From contig NZ_CP102275.1 of NCBI RefSeq assembly GCF_025149465.1, positions 1,054,001-1,118,000 on the forward strand: DNA of 64,000 bases, in the 5' to 3' direction. The DNA comes from Thomasclavelia spiroformis DSM 1552 (lineage in GTDB: Bacteria > Bacillota_I > Bacilli_A > Erysipelotrichales > Coprobacillaceae). Position numbers and translations under genes: made by a program. Position 1 is the stretch's first letter. Each line of letters starts with the position of its first letter. Shown here in pieces: positions 36,024 through 45,127 of the stretch. The notes beneath the pieces are model-generated. The model worked only from the letters and a program-made list of their open reading frames with translations. It was not told the DNA's origin and did no database searches.

Positions 36024-36809
36024 ATGTTTAATATTATAAAATCAGAAATAACAAGACTATCAAAAAGTAAAGGTTTTTGGGTTTCTATAGGCATCTTTAT
36101 TTTCATATATATAGTATGTATAGTAATGCAAACATCAACTCAAAATACAAGTAATTTCAATTCAACTAATATTATTAATGAACCAGGTTTTTATATTCAA
36201 GTTGATACTGTTGTTAAATCACTTAATGGTTATGCTACAACGTTTGGACATTCATTTGGAGTATTGATTTTAGGAATATATCTTAGTTTATTTGTTTGTC
36301 ATGAATATAGCAGTGGCTATGTTAAAAATGTAGCAACTTTACCTAATGGTAGAAATGCAATGATTATTTCAAAAGTCGTTGTTTCAATAATTATGTCATT
36401 AGTTATTTTATTTATTTGTTATAGTCTAAGTTTTATATTAGGAAATATTTTGATTGAAGGCTTTGAAATTGAGTCATTATCAATAATTTTAAAATCTATA
36501 ATAGTAATGTTTTTATTATCTATGGCAATGTTTAGTTTAATTATTTTTGTATCAACATTATTTAAAAACAAAACAGCTGGAATTATTTTATTATTTTTAA
36601 TTGCTTCAGGAATGCTATTTCCTTTTATTAATGGGATTCTTGAATTTATTCATCTTTCAAATTTAGCAAAATATTCACTTTCCTATCTTTTTACAAATAT
36701 TATCTCATTTAATCATAGTACCATGATAAAAACAATTTTCATTTCAATCATTTATATTATAGTGTATACTATTATTAGTATTAAAATTATTCAAAAAAGA
36801 GATTTGTAA
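36024..36809 (+). CDS. ABC-2 type transporter permease
   Basis: A 261-residue integral membrane protein with six hydrophobic segments: FWVSIGIFIFIYIVCIVM at the start, then FGVLILGIYLSLFVC, IIMSLVILFICYSLSFI, MFLLSMAMFSLIIFVS, IILLFLIASGMLFPF and ISIIYIIVYTIISI. The first extracytoplasmic loop is large and Asn/Ser rich. It forms the membrane part of the transporter with the preceding ATPase. The likely substrate is a bacteriocin-like or lipid-II-binding peptide, by analogy only. Confidence 0.88.
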   Translation: MFNIIKSEITRLSKSKGFWVSIGIFIFIYIVCIVMQTSTQNTSNFNSTNIINEPGFYIQVDTVVKSLNGYATTFGHSFGVLILGIYLSLFVCHEYSSGYVKNVATLPNGRNAMIISKVVVSIIMSLVILFICYSLSFILGNILIEGFEIESLSIILKSIIVMFLLSMAMFSLIIFVSTLFKNKTAGIILLFLIASGMLFPFINGILEFIHLSNLAKYSLSYLFTNIISFNHSTMIKTIFISIIYIIVYTIISIKIIQKRDL

Positions 36810-36827
36810 ATATGGAGGTGTTAAGTA

Positions 36828-37709
36828 GTGATGATCTTGTGTGCTATTTTTTGCATTATAACAATCATTAGCTTAAGCCTTCTTTTTATTTTGATAAATG
36901 ATATTAAAAAAATTAATGAACAAATTGATTATAAAAACGAACATGAAAGTCATTTTGAAATATCGATTCAAAGTAATTTAAAACAAATTAAATATTTACA
37001 AAAGAAAATAAATTCTTTATACAAAAAAACTCAAGAAATCGAAGAACTAGCATTAAAAAAAGAAAAAGAAATGCAAACGTTAATGTCAGGAATATCTCAC
37101 GATATTAGAACACCGCTTACTAGTATGCAAGGATACTTAAAATTAATTGAGGAAACTAGTGATGAAGAAGAAAAGAAAAAGTATTTAGATACAATTGAGT
37201 ATCGTTTAGAAACATTAAAAACAATTTTAGAAGATTTATTTTTACACTCAAAAATAAATGACAGCGATTATCAAATCAAAAAAGAAGAATTTGAAATATA
37301 TCCCCTTATTTGTAAAGTATTAGCATCATTTTATTATGATTTTGATTCAAAAAATATTGAACCTGTTATTTTATTTTCAAATGAACATCTTTTGCTTAAT
37401 GCAAATCAAGAAATGACTATGCGAATGCTTCAAAATTTAGTAAATAATGCACTTAAACATGGTAAAAACTATTTTGAAATTAATGAAGAAAACGGAATCA
37501 TTAGTTTTATTAATAATATAGATAATAATAAACAATTTGATCTTGAAAGTATCTTTGATCGCTTTTATAAAGGTGACCAAGCAAGACATCAAAATTCTAC
37601 CGGACTAGGATTATCAATTGTAAAAAAGATTGTTGAAATTCATAATTGGTCAATTAAAGCAACATTGGATAATGATATTTTAATAATAACAATAAATACA
37701 AACATATAA
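36828..37709 (+). CDS. Sensor histidine kinase with short N-terminal membrane helix
   Basis: A 293-residue kinase. One N-terminal hydrophobic segment (about 2-24) and no extracellular domain; then a coiled coil (about 30-85), HisKA box GISHDIRTPLTSMQGY, N box LVNNALKHGKN and G2-type STGLGLSIVKKIVEIHN. The kinase may sense through the transporter, as in other peptide-sensing modules. GTG start behind GGAGGTG. The pairing with the regulator at 34354 is inferred from the operon. Confidence 0.9.
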   Translation: MMILCAIFCIITIISLSLLFILINDIKKINEQIDYKNEHESHFEISIQSNLKQIKYLQKKINSLYKKTQEIEELALKKEKEMQTLMSGISHDIRTPLTSMQGYLKLIEETSDEEEKKKYLDTIEYRLETLKTILEDLFLHSKINDSDYQIKKEEFEIYPLICKVLASFYYDFDSKNIEPVILFSNEHLLLNANQEMTMRMLQNLVNNALKHGKNYFEINEENGIISFINNIDNNKQFDLESIFDRFYKGDQARHQNSTGLGLSIVKKIVEIHNWSIKATLDNDILIITINTNI

Positions 37710-37728
37710 AATAAAGGAGATGTAAATA

Positions 37729-39154
37729 ATGAAATGGGAACATTTATTTAGAGGGTGCCGTAGTTAATGAACATATTTCAAAAAATAATATTAGTGCAAA
37801 ATAATGATTACGATGTTGAAATAATTTTTGATGATGACGAAATAATTGAGATGTATTGTTCTTGTCCATATGCTATGGATGGGCATAATTGTAAGCATAT
37901 AACAGCAGTTTTATATACATATCAGGAGCATATAGAATACAAATAATCAATAAACAATTATATTTCCAATAATTCTTCTACACTTGATGAAATCATTGAA
38001 AAAGCTAGTGATAAACAAGTACGTGATTTTCTTTTTAATGTTTTAAAAGATGATGATAAACTTTTATTGAAGTTTAAAATGTTAGTAGACAAGTCGAAGA
38101 TAGATATAAAGCAATATAAAAAAACAAATCAATAAAACAATTAAATCATTTTTAGGACGAGATTATTTTATTTCATATCATCAAGCTGGTAAGTTTATAA
38201 TGGCTATGGAAAAATACTTAGATGAAAGTGTTAATATGATGATTGATGCTGGTAATTACTTAGAAGCTTTTGAGTTAACTAGTTATTTATTTTTAAGTGT
38301 ATTTAATGTCGAGATGGATGATTCTGATGATGGCCTTGGAATGTTTGCTAGTAAGTGTTATTAAGTGTGGAATAAAATTTCAGATCAAGCTAATGAGCAA
38401 ATTGAAGCTAAAATATATCAATGGTTTATTAAATATTTGATGGTCCGTTATTGATTACATTGAAGAGTATTTAGAAGAGATTTTAATGGAACAATTTAAA
38501 AGTGAAAAAAGTTTAAAAGATAAATTATTATATACAGAAAATAAGGTAATGCTTGAAAAAAATCAGAAAGTTGGACAACAAATTATAATATTGAAAATTG
38601 GGCTTTAAATCACATTAAAATAATGGAAGAATTAAAATTTTCATTTGATGATATTGATAAATATTGTAAAGAAAACTGTAAATATCCAAGAATTCGAGAA
38701 TATTATATTTCAACATGTATTAATAAAAAAATAATATAACCAAGCAATCAAAGTTTTAAAAGAATCATTAAAGTTAGGTGCAGATAAATTAGGATTAGTT
38801 AAAGAACATAACTTAAAATTAAAGGAGTTATATTGATCATTTATATAAAGAAGGAAAACTCTATGATCGATTATTAGATTATGTTTTGAAATCACCAGGC
38901 TTAAATTATGTATTTAAATATGAAAATATTTTAAAAGATGATTATTTTCAAGAACTATTACAAAAATATACTGAAGAATTAAATAAGATGGCTACTTATA
39001 TAGTTAATCAAAAAATATAAGGAATAGATAATGATCCTAAAAAAAAATGACGAAAATCAAAGCTGGTGATAAAACTGTTCGAGATATAGTTAAAAATTGG
39101 AAAATTATGTATAGTAAAAGAAAAACAACGATGGAAGAATTAGAAAGATTATAG
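37729..39154 (+). pseudogene. SWIM zinc-finger protein, decayed
   Basis: An intact ribosome site (AAAGGAGATG) and start MKWEHLFRGCRS stop at once at TAA. Downstream frames together spell a SWIM-family protein: YCSCPYAMDGHNCKHITAVLY is the CxC...CxH zinc motif, followed by recognisable pieces such as NNSSTLDEIIEKASDKQVRD, GRDYFISYHQAGKFIMAMEK, YCKENCKYPRI and a Lys-rich end TTMEELERL, with several frameshifts and stops between. It follows the kinase gene by 19 bases and was probably once in that operon or just behind it. Confidence 0.8.
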
Positions 39155-39166
39155 AAGATAGTTGTT

Positions 39167-39385
39167 ATGGAAAAAATTACGGCTAAAGAAGCGATGAAAG
39201 AACTTACGATGGTGTTAATGTATTTATCTAGATTTGAAAATGATAGTGCTTTTAATCAAGATAAAGATTATTATGCATGGAGAGGTTATGATTTTGATGT
39301 TATTAATAAATTATGGGATAAAGCGTATATATTACCAAAAATGCTGAATTCAGCGGTTTTATTCGTAAATAAATGTAACTATTGA
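39167..39385 (+). CDS. Small DUF6429-like protein, probably truncated
   Basis: The first 55 of 72 residues (AKEAMKELTMVLMYLSRFEN ... YAWRGYDFDVINKL) look like the small helical DUF6429 group. The expected C-terminal part is replaced by an unrelated tail ending FVNKCNY. The ribosome site is poor. Its stop codon lies inside the -35 box of the next promoter. It may be a broken gene. Confidence 0.45.
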   Translation: MEKITAKEAMKELTMVLMYLSRFENDSAFNQDKDYYAWRGYDFDVINKLWDKAYILPKMLNSAVLFVNKCNY

Positions 39386-39421
39386 CATTACAACAAAGAG
39401 ATATTATACTAATGTTGTAAT
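39382..39421 (+). promoter_or_regulatory. Consensus promoter with palindromic operator of the macrodomain/sirtuin operon
   Basis: TTGACA (39382-39387), exactly 17 bases, TATACT (39405-39410). Perfect 9-base arms ATTACAACA (39387-39395) and TGTTGTAAT (39413-39421) bracket the -10 region, the shape of a repressor site that would hold this operon silent until induced. Confidence 0.75.
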
Positions 39422-39459
39422 GATTATAGTTACATTTATAAAATAAAGAGGTAAGAAAC

Positions 39460-40221
39460 ATGTTACAACAAGAACGAAGAATTTACTTAATAAAAGAACT
39501 TTTAAAAGAACAACAAGAAAAAATAAAAATTCCTAAAACACCTACATTACAAAAACAATTATTACGAGCATTATTCAATATTCGTCTTCCCAAAGAAGCA
39601 TCTAATGAATTTTTAAAAATACAAGACGAATATTTACAAGAAGAAATTGCTAAAAAGGGGATTACAGATTGTCATTTACTTACACCAATAAAAAAAGGAA
39701 TATATTTATGGCAAGGGGATATTACTACGCTTTGTCGTGATGCGATTGTAAATGCTGCTAATAGTCAGATGTTAGGGTGTTTTTATCCTAACCATGGTTG
39801 TATTGATAATGCAATTCATAGTTATGCTGGAATTCAATTACGACTAGCTTGTGCTAAGCTAATGGCTCAACAAGGCCATGATGAAGCAACTGGAAAAGCA
39901 AAAATCACTCCAGCATTTAATCTACCAAGTAAATATATTTTACATACAGTTGGCCCAATTATAATTAATAAGTTAAAAAAATCAGATTGTGAAAAATTAC
40001 GATCTTGTTATAATTCATGTTTAAAATTAGCTAGTGAAAAGGGACTTAATAGTATTGCATTTTGTTGTATTTCAACTGGTGAGTTTCATTTTCCTAATGA
40101 TATAGCTGCTAAAATTGCAATTCAAACTGTTTATGAATATCAAAAAGATCATGAAATAGAGGTGATTTTTAATGTTTTTACAAAAAACGATTATGACATC
40201 TACGCAAGTTTACTTAGATAA
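39460..40221 (+). CDS. Zinc-containing macrodomain protein-ADP-ribose hydrolase
   Basis: A 253-residue macrodomain protein of the Zn-macro class that accompanies SirTM sirtuins. The N-terminal helical extension (about 1-75) is followed by the macrodomain with the ADP-ribose strand QGDITTLCRDAIVNAAN and the zinc-ligand loop MLGCFYPNHGCIDNAIH (Cys, His, Cys), then TGKAKITPAFNLPSKYILHTVGP and FCCISTGEFHFP. Family knowledge: it removes ADP-ribose placed by the partner sirtuin. AGAGGTAAG ribosome site. Its 3' end overlaps the sirtuin start by 50 bases. Confidence 0.92.
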   Translation: MLQQERRIYLIKELLKEQQEKIKIPKTPTLQKQLLRALFNIRLPKEASNEFLKIQDEYLQEEIAKKGITDCHLLTPIKKGIYLWQGDITTLCRDAIVNAANSQMLGCFYPNHGCIDNAIHSYAGIQLRLACAKLMAQQGHDEATGKAKITPAFNLPSKYILHTVGPIIINKLKKSDCEKLRSCYNSCLKLASEKGLNSIAFCCISTGEFHFPNDIAAKIAIQTVYEYQKDHEIEVIFNVFTKNDYDIYASLLR

Positions 40222-41068
40222 TATATATAAATTAAAAAATGCTTTTTTACAAGCTGATGCAATAATTATTGGAGCTGGTGCAGGATTATCTACGGCTGCT
40301 GGATTTACATATGATGGAAAACGTTTTATGAAATATTTCAGTGATTTTCATGAAAAATATGGGATTGCTAACATGTATGCTGGAGGCTTTTATCCCTTTG
40401 ATTCTTTAGAAGAGTATTGGGCATATTGGAGCCGTTATATTTATATTAATCGTTATCAAGAGCCATTAAAACCGGTATATCAAAAATTGTATCAGTTAGT
40501 TAAAGATAAAGATTATTTTGTTCTTACTACAAATGTTGATCATTGTTTTCAAAAAGCTGGATTTGATAAACAACGGTTATTTTACAGTCAAGGAGATTAT
40601 GGTTTGTTTCAATGTTCCAAAGCCTGTCAGCCAATAACTTATGATAATGAAAAAGAAATTTTAAATATGGTATCAAAACAAAAAGAGATGAAAATACCGA
40701 CTCAAGCGATTCCTTATTGTCCTCACTGTGGTGCATTGATGACAATGAATTTACGCATTGATGATACATTTGTTGAAGATAAAGGATGGCATCAAGCAGC
40801 CAAATGTTATCATGAATTTTTAAAATCACATAAAAAACAGCATATTTTATTTTTAGAACTAGGAGTAGGAAATAATACTCCAGGCATTATTAAATACCCT
40901 TTTTGGAATATGACACTTAAAAATAAAAATGCATTATATGCCTGTATAAATGTTCAAGATACCTACTATCCAAAAGAAATAAAAAAGCAAACAATTTGTA
41001 TTCAAGAAGACATTTATAAAGTAATTAAAGATTTACAAACCATGTTAGCTAAAGATACTAATAATTAG
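40172..41068 (+). CDS. Class M sirtuin (SirTM), protein ADP-ribosyltransferase
   Basis: A 298-residue Sir2-fold protein: NAD-binding GAGAGLSTAAGFTY, TTNVDHCFQKAG replacing the usual TQNID, a zinc module with CSKAC and CPHCG, and LELGVGNNTPGIIKYPFW near the end. These features are those of microbial SirTM enzymes, which ADP-ribosylate rather than deacylate. The start at 40172 has GAGGTGA 6 bases upstream, so translation begins inside the macrodomain gene. In staphylococci and streptococci the target is a lipoylated GcvH-like protein made in the same operon; no GcvH-L or lipoate ligase gene is visible here. Confidence 0.9.
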   Translation: MFLQKTIMTSTQVYLDNIYKLKNAFLQADAIIIGAGAGLSTAAGFTYDGKRFMKYFSDFHEKYGIANMYAGGFYPFDSLEEYWAYWSRYIYINRYQEPLKPVYQKLYQLVKDKDYFVLTTNVDHCFQKAGFDKQRLFYSQGDYGLFQCSKACQPITYDNEKEILNMVSKQKEMKIPTQAIPYCPHCGALMTMNLRIDDTFVEDKGWHQAAKCYHEFLKSHKKQHILFLELGVGNNTPGIIKYPFWNMTLKNKNALYACINVQDTYYPKEIKKQTICIQEDIYKVIKDLQTMLAKDTNN

Positions 41069-41186
41069 TATCTTTTTATTGGTTATGGTATTTAGTTGAG
41101 TGATTTATAAATCAGATACTTTATATGTTTATTTTGCTGATTTTATAGTATATACTAATATTAATAAGTTATAAGAAGGTGAAAAA

Positions 41187-41666
41187 ATGTCTTTTGAAGA
41201 TGTAAAACAATATTTTGAAAATGTTGGAATGGAAGATAGAGTTATCGAACTTGAAAAATCAAGTGCTACAGTAAAAGAGGCAGCAAAAGTAATTGGCTGT
41301 AAGCCATGTCAAATTGCTAAAACACTGTCTTTTTTAGTTGATGGAAAACCAATTTTAATTGTTGCAGCAGGGGATAGTAAAGTTGACAATAGAAAATATA
41401 AAAATACCTTTAATGAAAAGGCAAAGATGATTCCAGCTTGTCAAGTAGAAACTCTTATTGGTCACGCACCAGGAGGAGTATGTCCTTTTGCAATTAACAA
41501 AGAAGTAGCCGTGTATCTTGATATATCACTAAAACGTTTTGAAAAAGTTTATCCTGCAGGTGGAAATGATTATAGTACAGTATATCTATCATTAGCTAAA
41601 TTAGAAATTCATTCTCATTTTATCGATTGGGTAGATGTTTGCAAAGATTGGTCTGTAGATGTTTAG
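41187..41666 (+). CDS. YbaK/EbsC-family aminoacyl-tRNA deacylase
   Basis: A 159-residue single-domain editing protein. Recognisable segments are VKEAAKVIGCKPCQIAKTLSF, the catalytic-lysine-type strand VAAGDSKVDNRKYKN, and GHAPGGVCPFAI. Family members hydrolyse mischarged tRNA, for example Cys-tRNA(Pro) or Ala-tRNA(Pro); which one cannot be said. The stop is followed by a bidirectional terminator. It is separated from the sirtuin by about 120 bases and is probably independent. Confidence 0.9.
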   Translation: MSFEDVKQYFENVGMEDRVIELEKSSATVKEAAKVIGCKPCQIAKTLSFLVDGKPILIVAAGDSKVDNRKYKNTFNEKAKMIPACQVETLIGHAPGGVCPFAINKEVAVYLDISLKRFEKVYPAGGNDYSTVYLSLAKLEIHSHFIDWVDVCKDWSVDV

Positions 41667-41721
41667 TAATATTAAAATAGAAATTATTGCTTTTATTTAG
41701 TTATTACATATATGGATAATA

Positions 41722-41764
41722 AAAATGGTAGTGATAAAACAATACTTTATCACTACCATTTTAA
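41722..41764. terminator. Bidirectional terminator
   Basis: AAAATGGTAGTGATAAA and its complement, with loop ACAATAC, sit between convergent genes, with A and T runs on the two sides. Confidence 0.88.
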
Positions 41765-42183
41765 ATTGATTTTTTATTATAGATATTACTTAAATATAAA
41801 ACAAAAATAAACAATATAATAGTAAGTATTAAACTTATAAATAAATTATTCATACCATTAGCTAATGATATTATCGATGTATATAAAACATAAAGAGGGA
41901 TAAATATTTTTGTTAAATTAGCTACAGTCTTATTAATTAGTGCATCAGCTAATTTAATGATAAATAATTCAATGATAAGCATTATCAAAGGATAAATAAA
42001 AATAATTTCAAACTTACTACCTGTTCCACTCATTGAAGCAGTTACCGTGTTCCAGCAAATAAGCTTATCTGGCAACCATATCCATAAACATATCCCTGCT
42101 ATAATTGGAATAATACAACATAATAAACAAATAAAATTAATTTTTTTAGTATTTTTGATTAAGTATAAATATAATTTTTTCAT
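41761..42183 (-). CDS. DUF1648-like membrane protein
   Basis: A 140-residue protein with four membrane segments. The WLPDKLICWNT stretch behind the first segment resembles the DUF1648 (SdpI-like) motif LPDKIPxHWN. SdpI-type relatives give immunity to toxic peptides in Bacillus, but the short DUF1648 proteins are uncharacterised. It is convergent with the YbaK gene and shares its terminator. Confidence 0.7.
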   Translation of the reverse strand: MKKLYLYLIKNTKKINFICLLCCIIPIIAGICLWIWLPDKLICWNTVTASMSGTGSKFEIIFIYPLIMLIIELFIIKLADALINKTVANLTKIFIPLYVLYTSIISLANGMNNLFISLILTIILFIFVLYLSNIYNKKSI

Positions 42184-42304
42184 GAATATTAAACCTCCAT
42201 GGATATATAATTCAGATATATTTAAAAGATATAATAAAATTCATAAATTAGTATTAAATATTAGTTTAAACAAAAGTTTAATATAAATACCTTCACTACA
42301 GTAA

Positions 42305-42346
42305 GTATACTCTTATTAATTTTTATTTTCAATTAATAAGAGTATA
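42305..42346 (+). terminator. Terminator-like hairpin upstream of brnQ
   Basis: ATACTCTTATTAAT pairs with ATTAATAAGAGTAT. It lies in the divergent region before brnQ with no plus-strand gene ahead, so it may be an attenuator in a brnQ leader or a structural relic. No known amino-acid riboswitch or T-box motif was recognised. Confidence 0.45.
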
Positions 42347-42479
42347 TTTGTTTTAGCTTTGTTTAAAGGTATGATGAAATTTATTAATTCGACATTAAAC
42401 ATAAAATTTTTAAATTTAAAGTAGGCAGGTTATAAATATTTTGATATAGTAAGTATGCTATGTTTAAAAGGAGTTAATT

Positions 42480-43580
42480 ATGGATAAATTATCATTAAAA
42501 AATACTTTGATTATTGGAATAACTTTATTTTCAATGTTTTTTGGTGCGGGAAATTTAATTTTCCCACCATTAATAGGTGCCAAAAGTGGCGAACAGTTTG
42601 TACTAGCAATACTAGGTTTTATTTTAACTGCGGTTGTTATACCAACTGTTGCAGTAATTGTTGTATCAAAACATCGTGGTTTAAAAAATATAACTGACCG
42701 TTTTCATCCAAAATTTACACTAATTTTTATTACATTAGTCTATTTACTAATTGGACCATGTGTTGCTATTCCTAGAACTGCATCTACTTCATTTGAAATG
42801 ACATTAGCTCCATTTATTTCGAGTTCTTTTTTGTCACAAATGATTTATGCTTTTTTATTTTTTATTTTGGCAGGGTATGCTGCATTACATCCTAATCGTT
42901 TAAAAGATTTACTTGGAAAAATAACTGCACCAATATTATTAATATTGATTGGTATTCTTTTTCTAGGAACAATATTTATCGTTCCTTTTGGTTTATCACC
43001 AGCAACTGATTCTTATGCAAATAATGCTTTTATAACGGGTTTTGTCGAGGGATATCAAACTATGGATATTTTAGCAGCCTTGAATTTTGGAATTATTATT
43101 ACTTTAAATATTCAGGCTTTAGGTATAAAAAAACCAGGACAGATTGCTAAAGAAAGTATGAAAGCTGGAGTCATTGCCGGGATTTTATTAGGAACTGTTT
43201 ATATAATTACTGGCTATATTGGAATGCATACTTCTTCGGTTATGTCTACTTCAAATAATGGTGCAGAAGTTTTATCTTATGCAATTAATAGTGCGTTTGG
43301 TTCATGGGGTCAATGGATTGTCGGAGCAATTTTCTTTATCGCATGTTTTAATGTAGCAGCAGGATTATTATCTTGCTGTTCAGAATATTTTCATGAACTT
43401 GCCCCAAAAATTTCTTATAAAAATTGGCTACTTATATTTACAGTATTTAGTTTTGTAGTTTCAAGTTTTGGATTGGATTTTATTTTAGAATTTTCTGTTC
43501 CAATTCTATCAATTATGTGTCCAATTTCAATTATTATTGTTTTGATCGGAATTATTTTGCCATATAAAGAAAATAAATAA
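42480..43580 (+). CDS. brnQ: Branched-chain amino acid transporter (LIVCS family)
   Basis: A 366-residue sodium-coupled Leu/Ile/Val carrier. The N-terminal FSMFFGAGNLIFPPLIGAKSG and the GPCVAIPRTASTSFEM segment are diagnostic. About ten membrane segments are visible. The protein stops at LPYKENK, roughly 60-80 residues earlier than the usual 430-450, so the last membrane helices appear to be missing or naturally short here. AAAGGAG ribosome site. A terminator follows. Confidence 0.9.
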   Translation: MDKLSLKNTLIIGITLFSMFFGAGNLIFPPLIGAKSGEQFVLAILGFILTAVVIPTVAVIVVSKHRGLKNITDRFHPKFTLIFITLVYLLIGPCVAIPRTASTSFEMTLAPFISSSFLSQMIYAFLFFILAGYAALHPNRLKDLLGKITAPILLILIGILFLGTIFIVPFGLSPATDSYANNAFITGFVEGYQTMDILAALNFGIIITLNIQALGIKKPGQIAKESMKAGVIAGILLGTVYIITGYIGMHTSSVMSTSNNGAEVLSYAINSAFGSWGQWIVGAIFFIACFNVAAGLLSCCSEYFHELAPKISYKNWLLIFTVFSFVVSSFGLDFILEFSVPILSIMCPISIIIVLIGIILPYKENK

Positions 43581-43584
43581 TTTA

Positions 43585-43610
43585 AAGAGTGAGTGAATTC
43601 TCACTTTTTA
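43585..43610 (+). terminator. Terminator after brnQ
   Basis: AGTGAG-TGAATT-CTCACT followed by TTTTT. Confidence 0.75.
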
Positions 43611-43769
43611 TAATATAAAAATTCATAATATGTTATAGGTATATTAAAAAAGGAGAGAGATATCTTCCATACAATTAAATTTTTTATGAACCTGAATTAA
43701 TGGGGCTATAAAGATTAAAACTAGATAAATTTCTAAACATTTCTTAGAAAAAGAATTTATTTTAATTAA

Positions 43770-44116
43770 ATTTAGAAAATTTAAAGAACAAACATTTTTT
43801 TGTGGCAATGTATTTAGGATTTCTAATTCTCATTATAGTATAATCAGTATTCATTTTTTAGTCATTAAACAATTTATAATATTAATCTCATCACTTGAAG
43901 TTAATGCGATTACTAAATATACTTGATTAACTTGAACTTTTTTAATACATCATAGTTGATATATCATTTTCCCGTTTTCAACAACGTCTAAAAACAGCTA
44001 TTGTTAAATTCGATATTTGTGGTTTATTTTCAATGATTGTTATATCATATCCTTCCTGACTTAGCTGTTTGAATAGCAAAATCAACTTTACCATCACCAA
44101 TAATTACAATTTTCAT
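43770..44116 (-). pseudogene. trkA: trkA-like potassium uptake regulator, decayed
   Basis: ATG 44116 (TGGAGGAAA upstream) begins MKIVIIGDGKV, an NAD-binding Rossmann start. Shifted frames continue LSQEGYDITIIENKPQ, then LVIALTSSDEINIINCLMTKK and IRNPKYIATK, the order of TrkA/KtrA proteins. Several frameshifts, stops and an apparent deletion make it inactive. The segment 43611-43770 shows nothing clear. Confidence 0.75.
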
Positions 44117-44248
44117 ATTTTCCTCCAGTAATTTTTATAAATCAATGTAATAACATGCTTTTCTACTACAACAAATAAAATTGTCTATAGTAAAATACAA
44201 AAATTGTCAGATTAAAGAAATGACTCAAGGATTTTGAAAATGATATAT

Positions 44249-44956
44249 TTAATAGAACAAATCTTTTTTAACAGAAAGAAAATAAATCTCATAGGGTAAT
44301 TGATTCTTTAATAAATATAACAAAGAAAAATCTTTTAAAACATCTATTTGATTAATTATAACAATCTTACGTTTAGCCGCAACTTTATTAAAATTATATA
44401 TAATTATTTGTTTAAGAATTAAAAGATCAACGATTGGATCATCTTGCCAATTAAAATACTTTTTTGCAAGTAAATAGCGATGCAGAACTTCATTAGCTTT
44501 TTTATTGATTGCATTTGCGCCTACAACTTGAATTACACAGTTACAAAAACTAGGCACGACAGGTTCATTTTCTTTTTCAAATTTTAAAGGATAATGCTTA
44601 GAACCATCAGCTTCAATAATCATTTTATCGCATTGTAATAATACATTTGATAAAAATTCAAAAGACATAGATTGTATTTTATTATTAATATATGGTTTAG
44701 CTAAAAATAATAAATTTAAAGACTTTAGTTTTTGTTTTATTTCTAAAATATCTTCGTGTAAACAAAGTTGTTGTTTATCTAAATGATCAGGATAGAGCAT
44801 ATGTGTAGTTGTTGTTAAAATAGTTTTTTCGTCTTTACAAAAAACATCACCGAGTTCAAAAACAAGCGTGGTTTTGCCTCCACCACCAATTAAAGATATA
44901 CAATGTTCATGATCAAGTTTGGCGTTTTTAATTAATTTTAAAATAGCTGTTTTCAT
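44249..44956 (-). CDS. yqeC: Selenium cofactor biosynthesis protein YqeC
   Basis: A 235-residue P-loop protein with SLIGGGGKTTLVFEL (Walker A-like), TTTTHMLYP, and the central IIEADGSKHYPLKFEKENEPVVP, which marks the YqeC family. It belongs to the putative pathway that builds a labile selenium cofactor for molybdenum hydroxylases, together with SelD and YqeB. Here the adjacent divergent selD is only half a gene and no hydroxylase is visible, so YqeC is probably without a partner. GGAAGTGATG precedes the start. Confidence 0.88.
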   Translation of the reverse strand: MKTAILKLIKNAKLDHEHCISLIGGGGKTTLVFELGDVFCKDEKTILTTTTHMLYPDHLDKQQLCLHEDILEIKQKLKSLNLLFLAKPYINNKIQSMSFEFLSNVLLQCDKMIIEADGSKHYPLKFEKENEPVVPSFCNCVIQVVGANAINKKANEVLHRYLLAKKYFNWQDDPIVDLLILKQIIIYNFNKVAAKRKIVIINQIDVLKDFSLLYLLKNQLPYEIYFLSVKKDLFY

Positions 44957-45127
44957 TACATCACTTCCTAAAAGTAGTATAAAATAAATCAGATATATTG
45001 TAAAATAATGTTGTGAAAAATTTTTTAATTGCTAAATGTAATTTTTGGAAGAAAATAAAGACAAGTAATCATAAGAATAGTTTGGTTTATAGTTGGAAAA
45101 AAATATATAGAAGATATGGAGATAATT

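Noticed and set aside
42305-42346. Amino-acid riboswitch or T-box before brnQ
   Set aside because: Only a simple AT-rich hairpin is visible; no specifier loop, T-box core or known aptamer signature.
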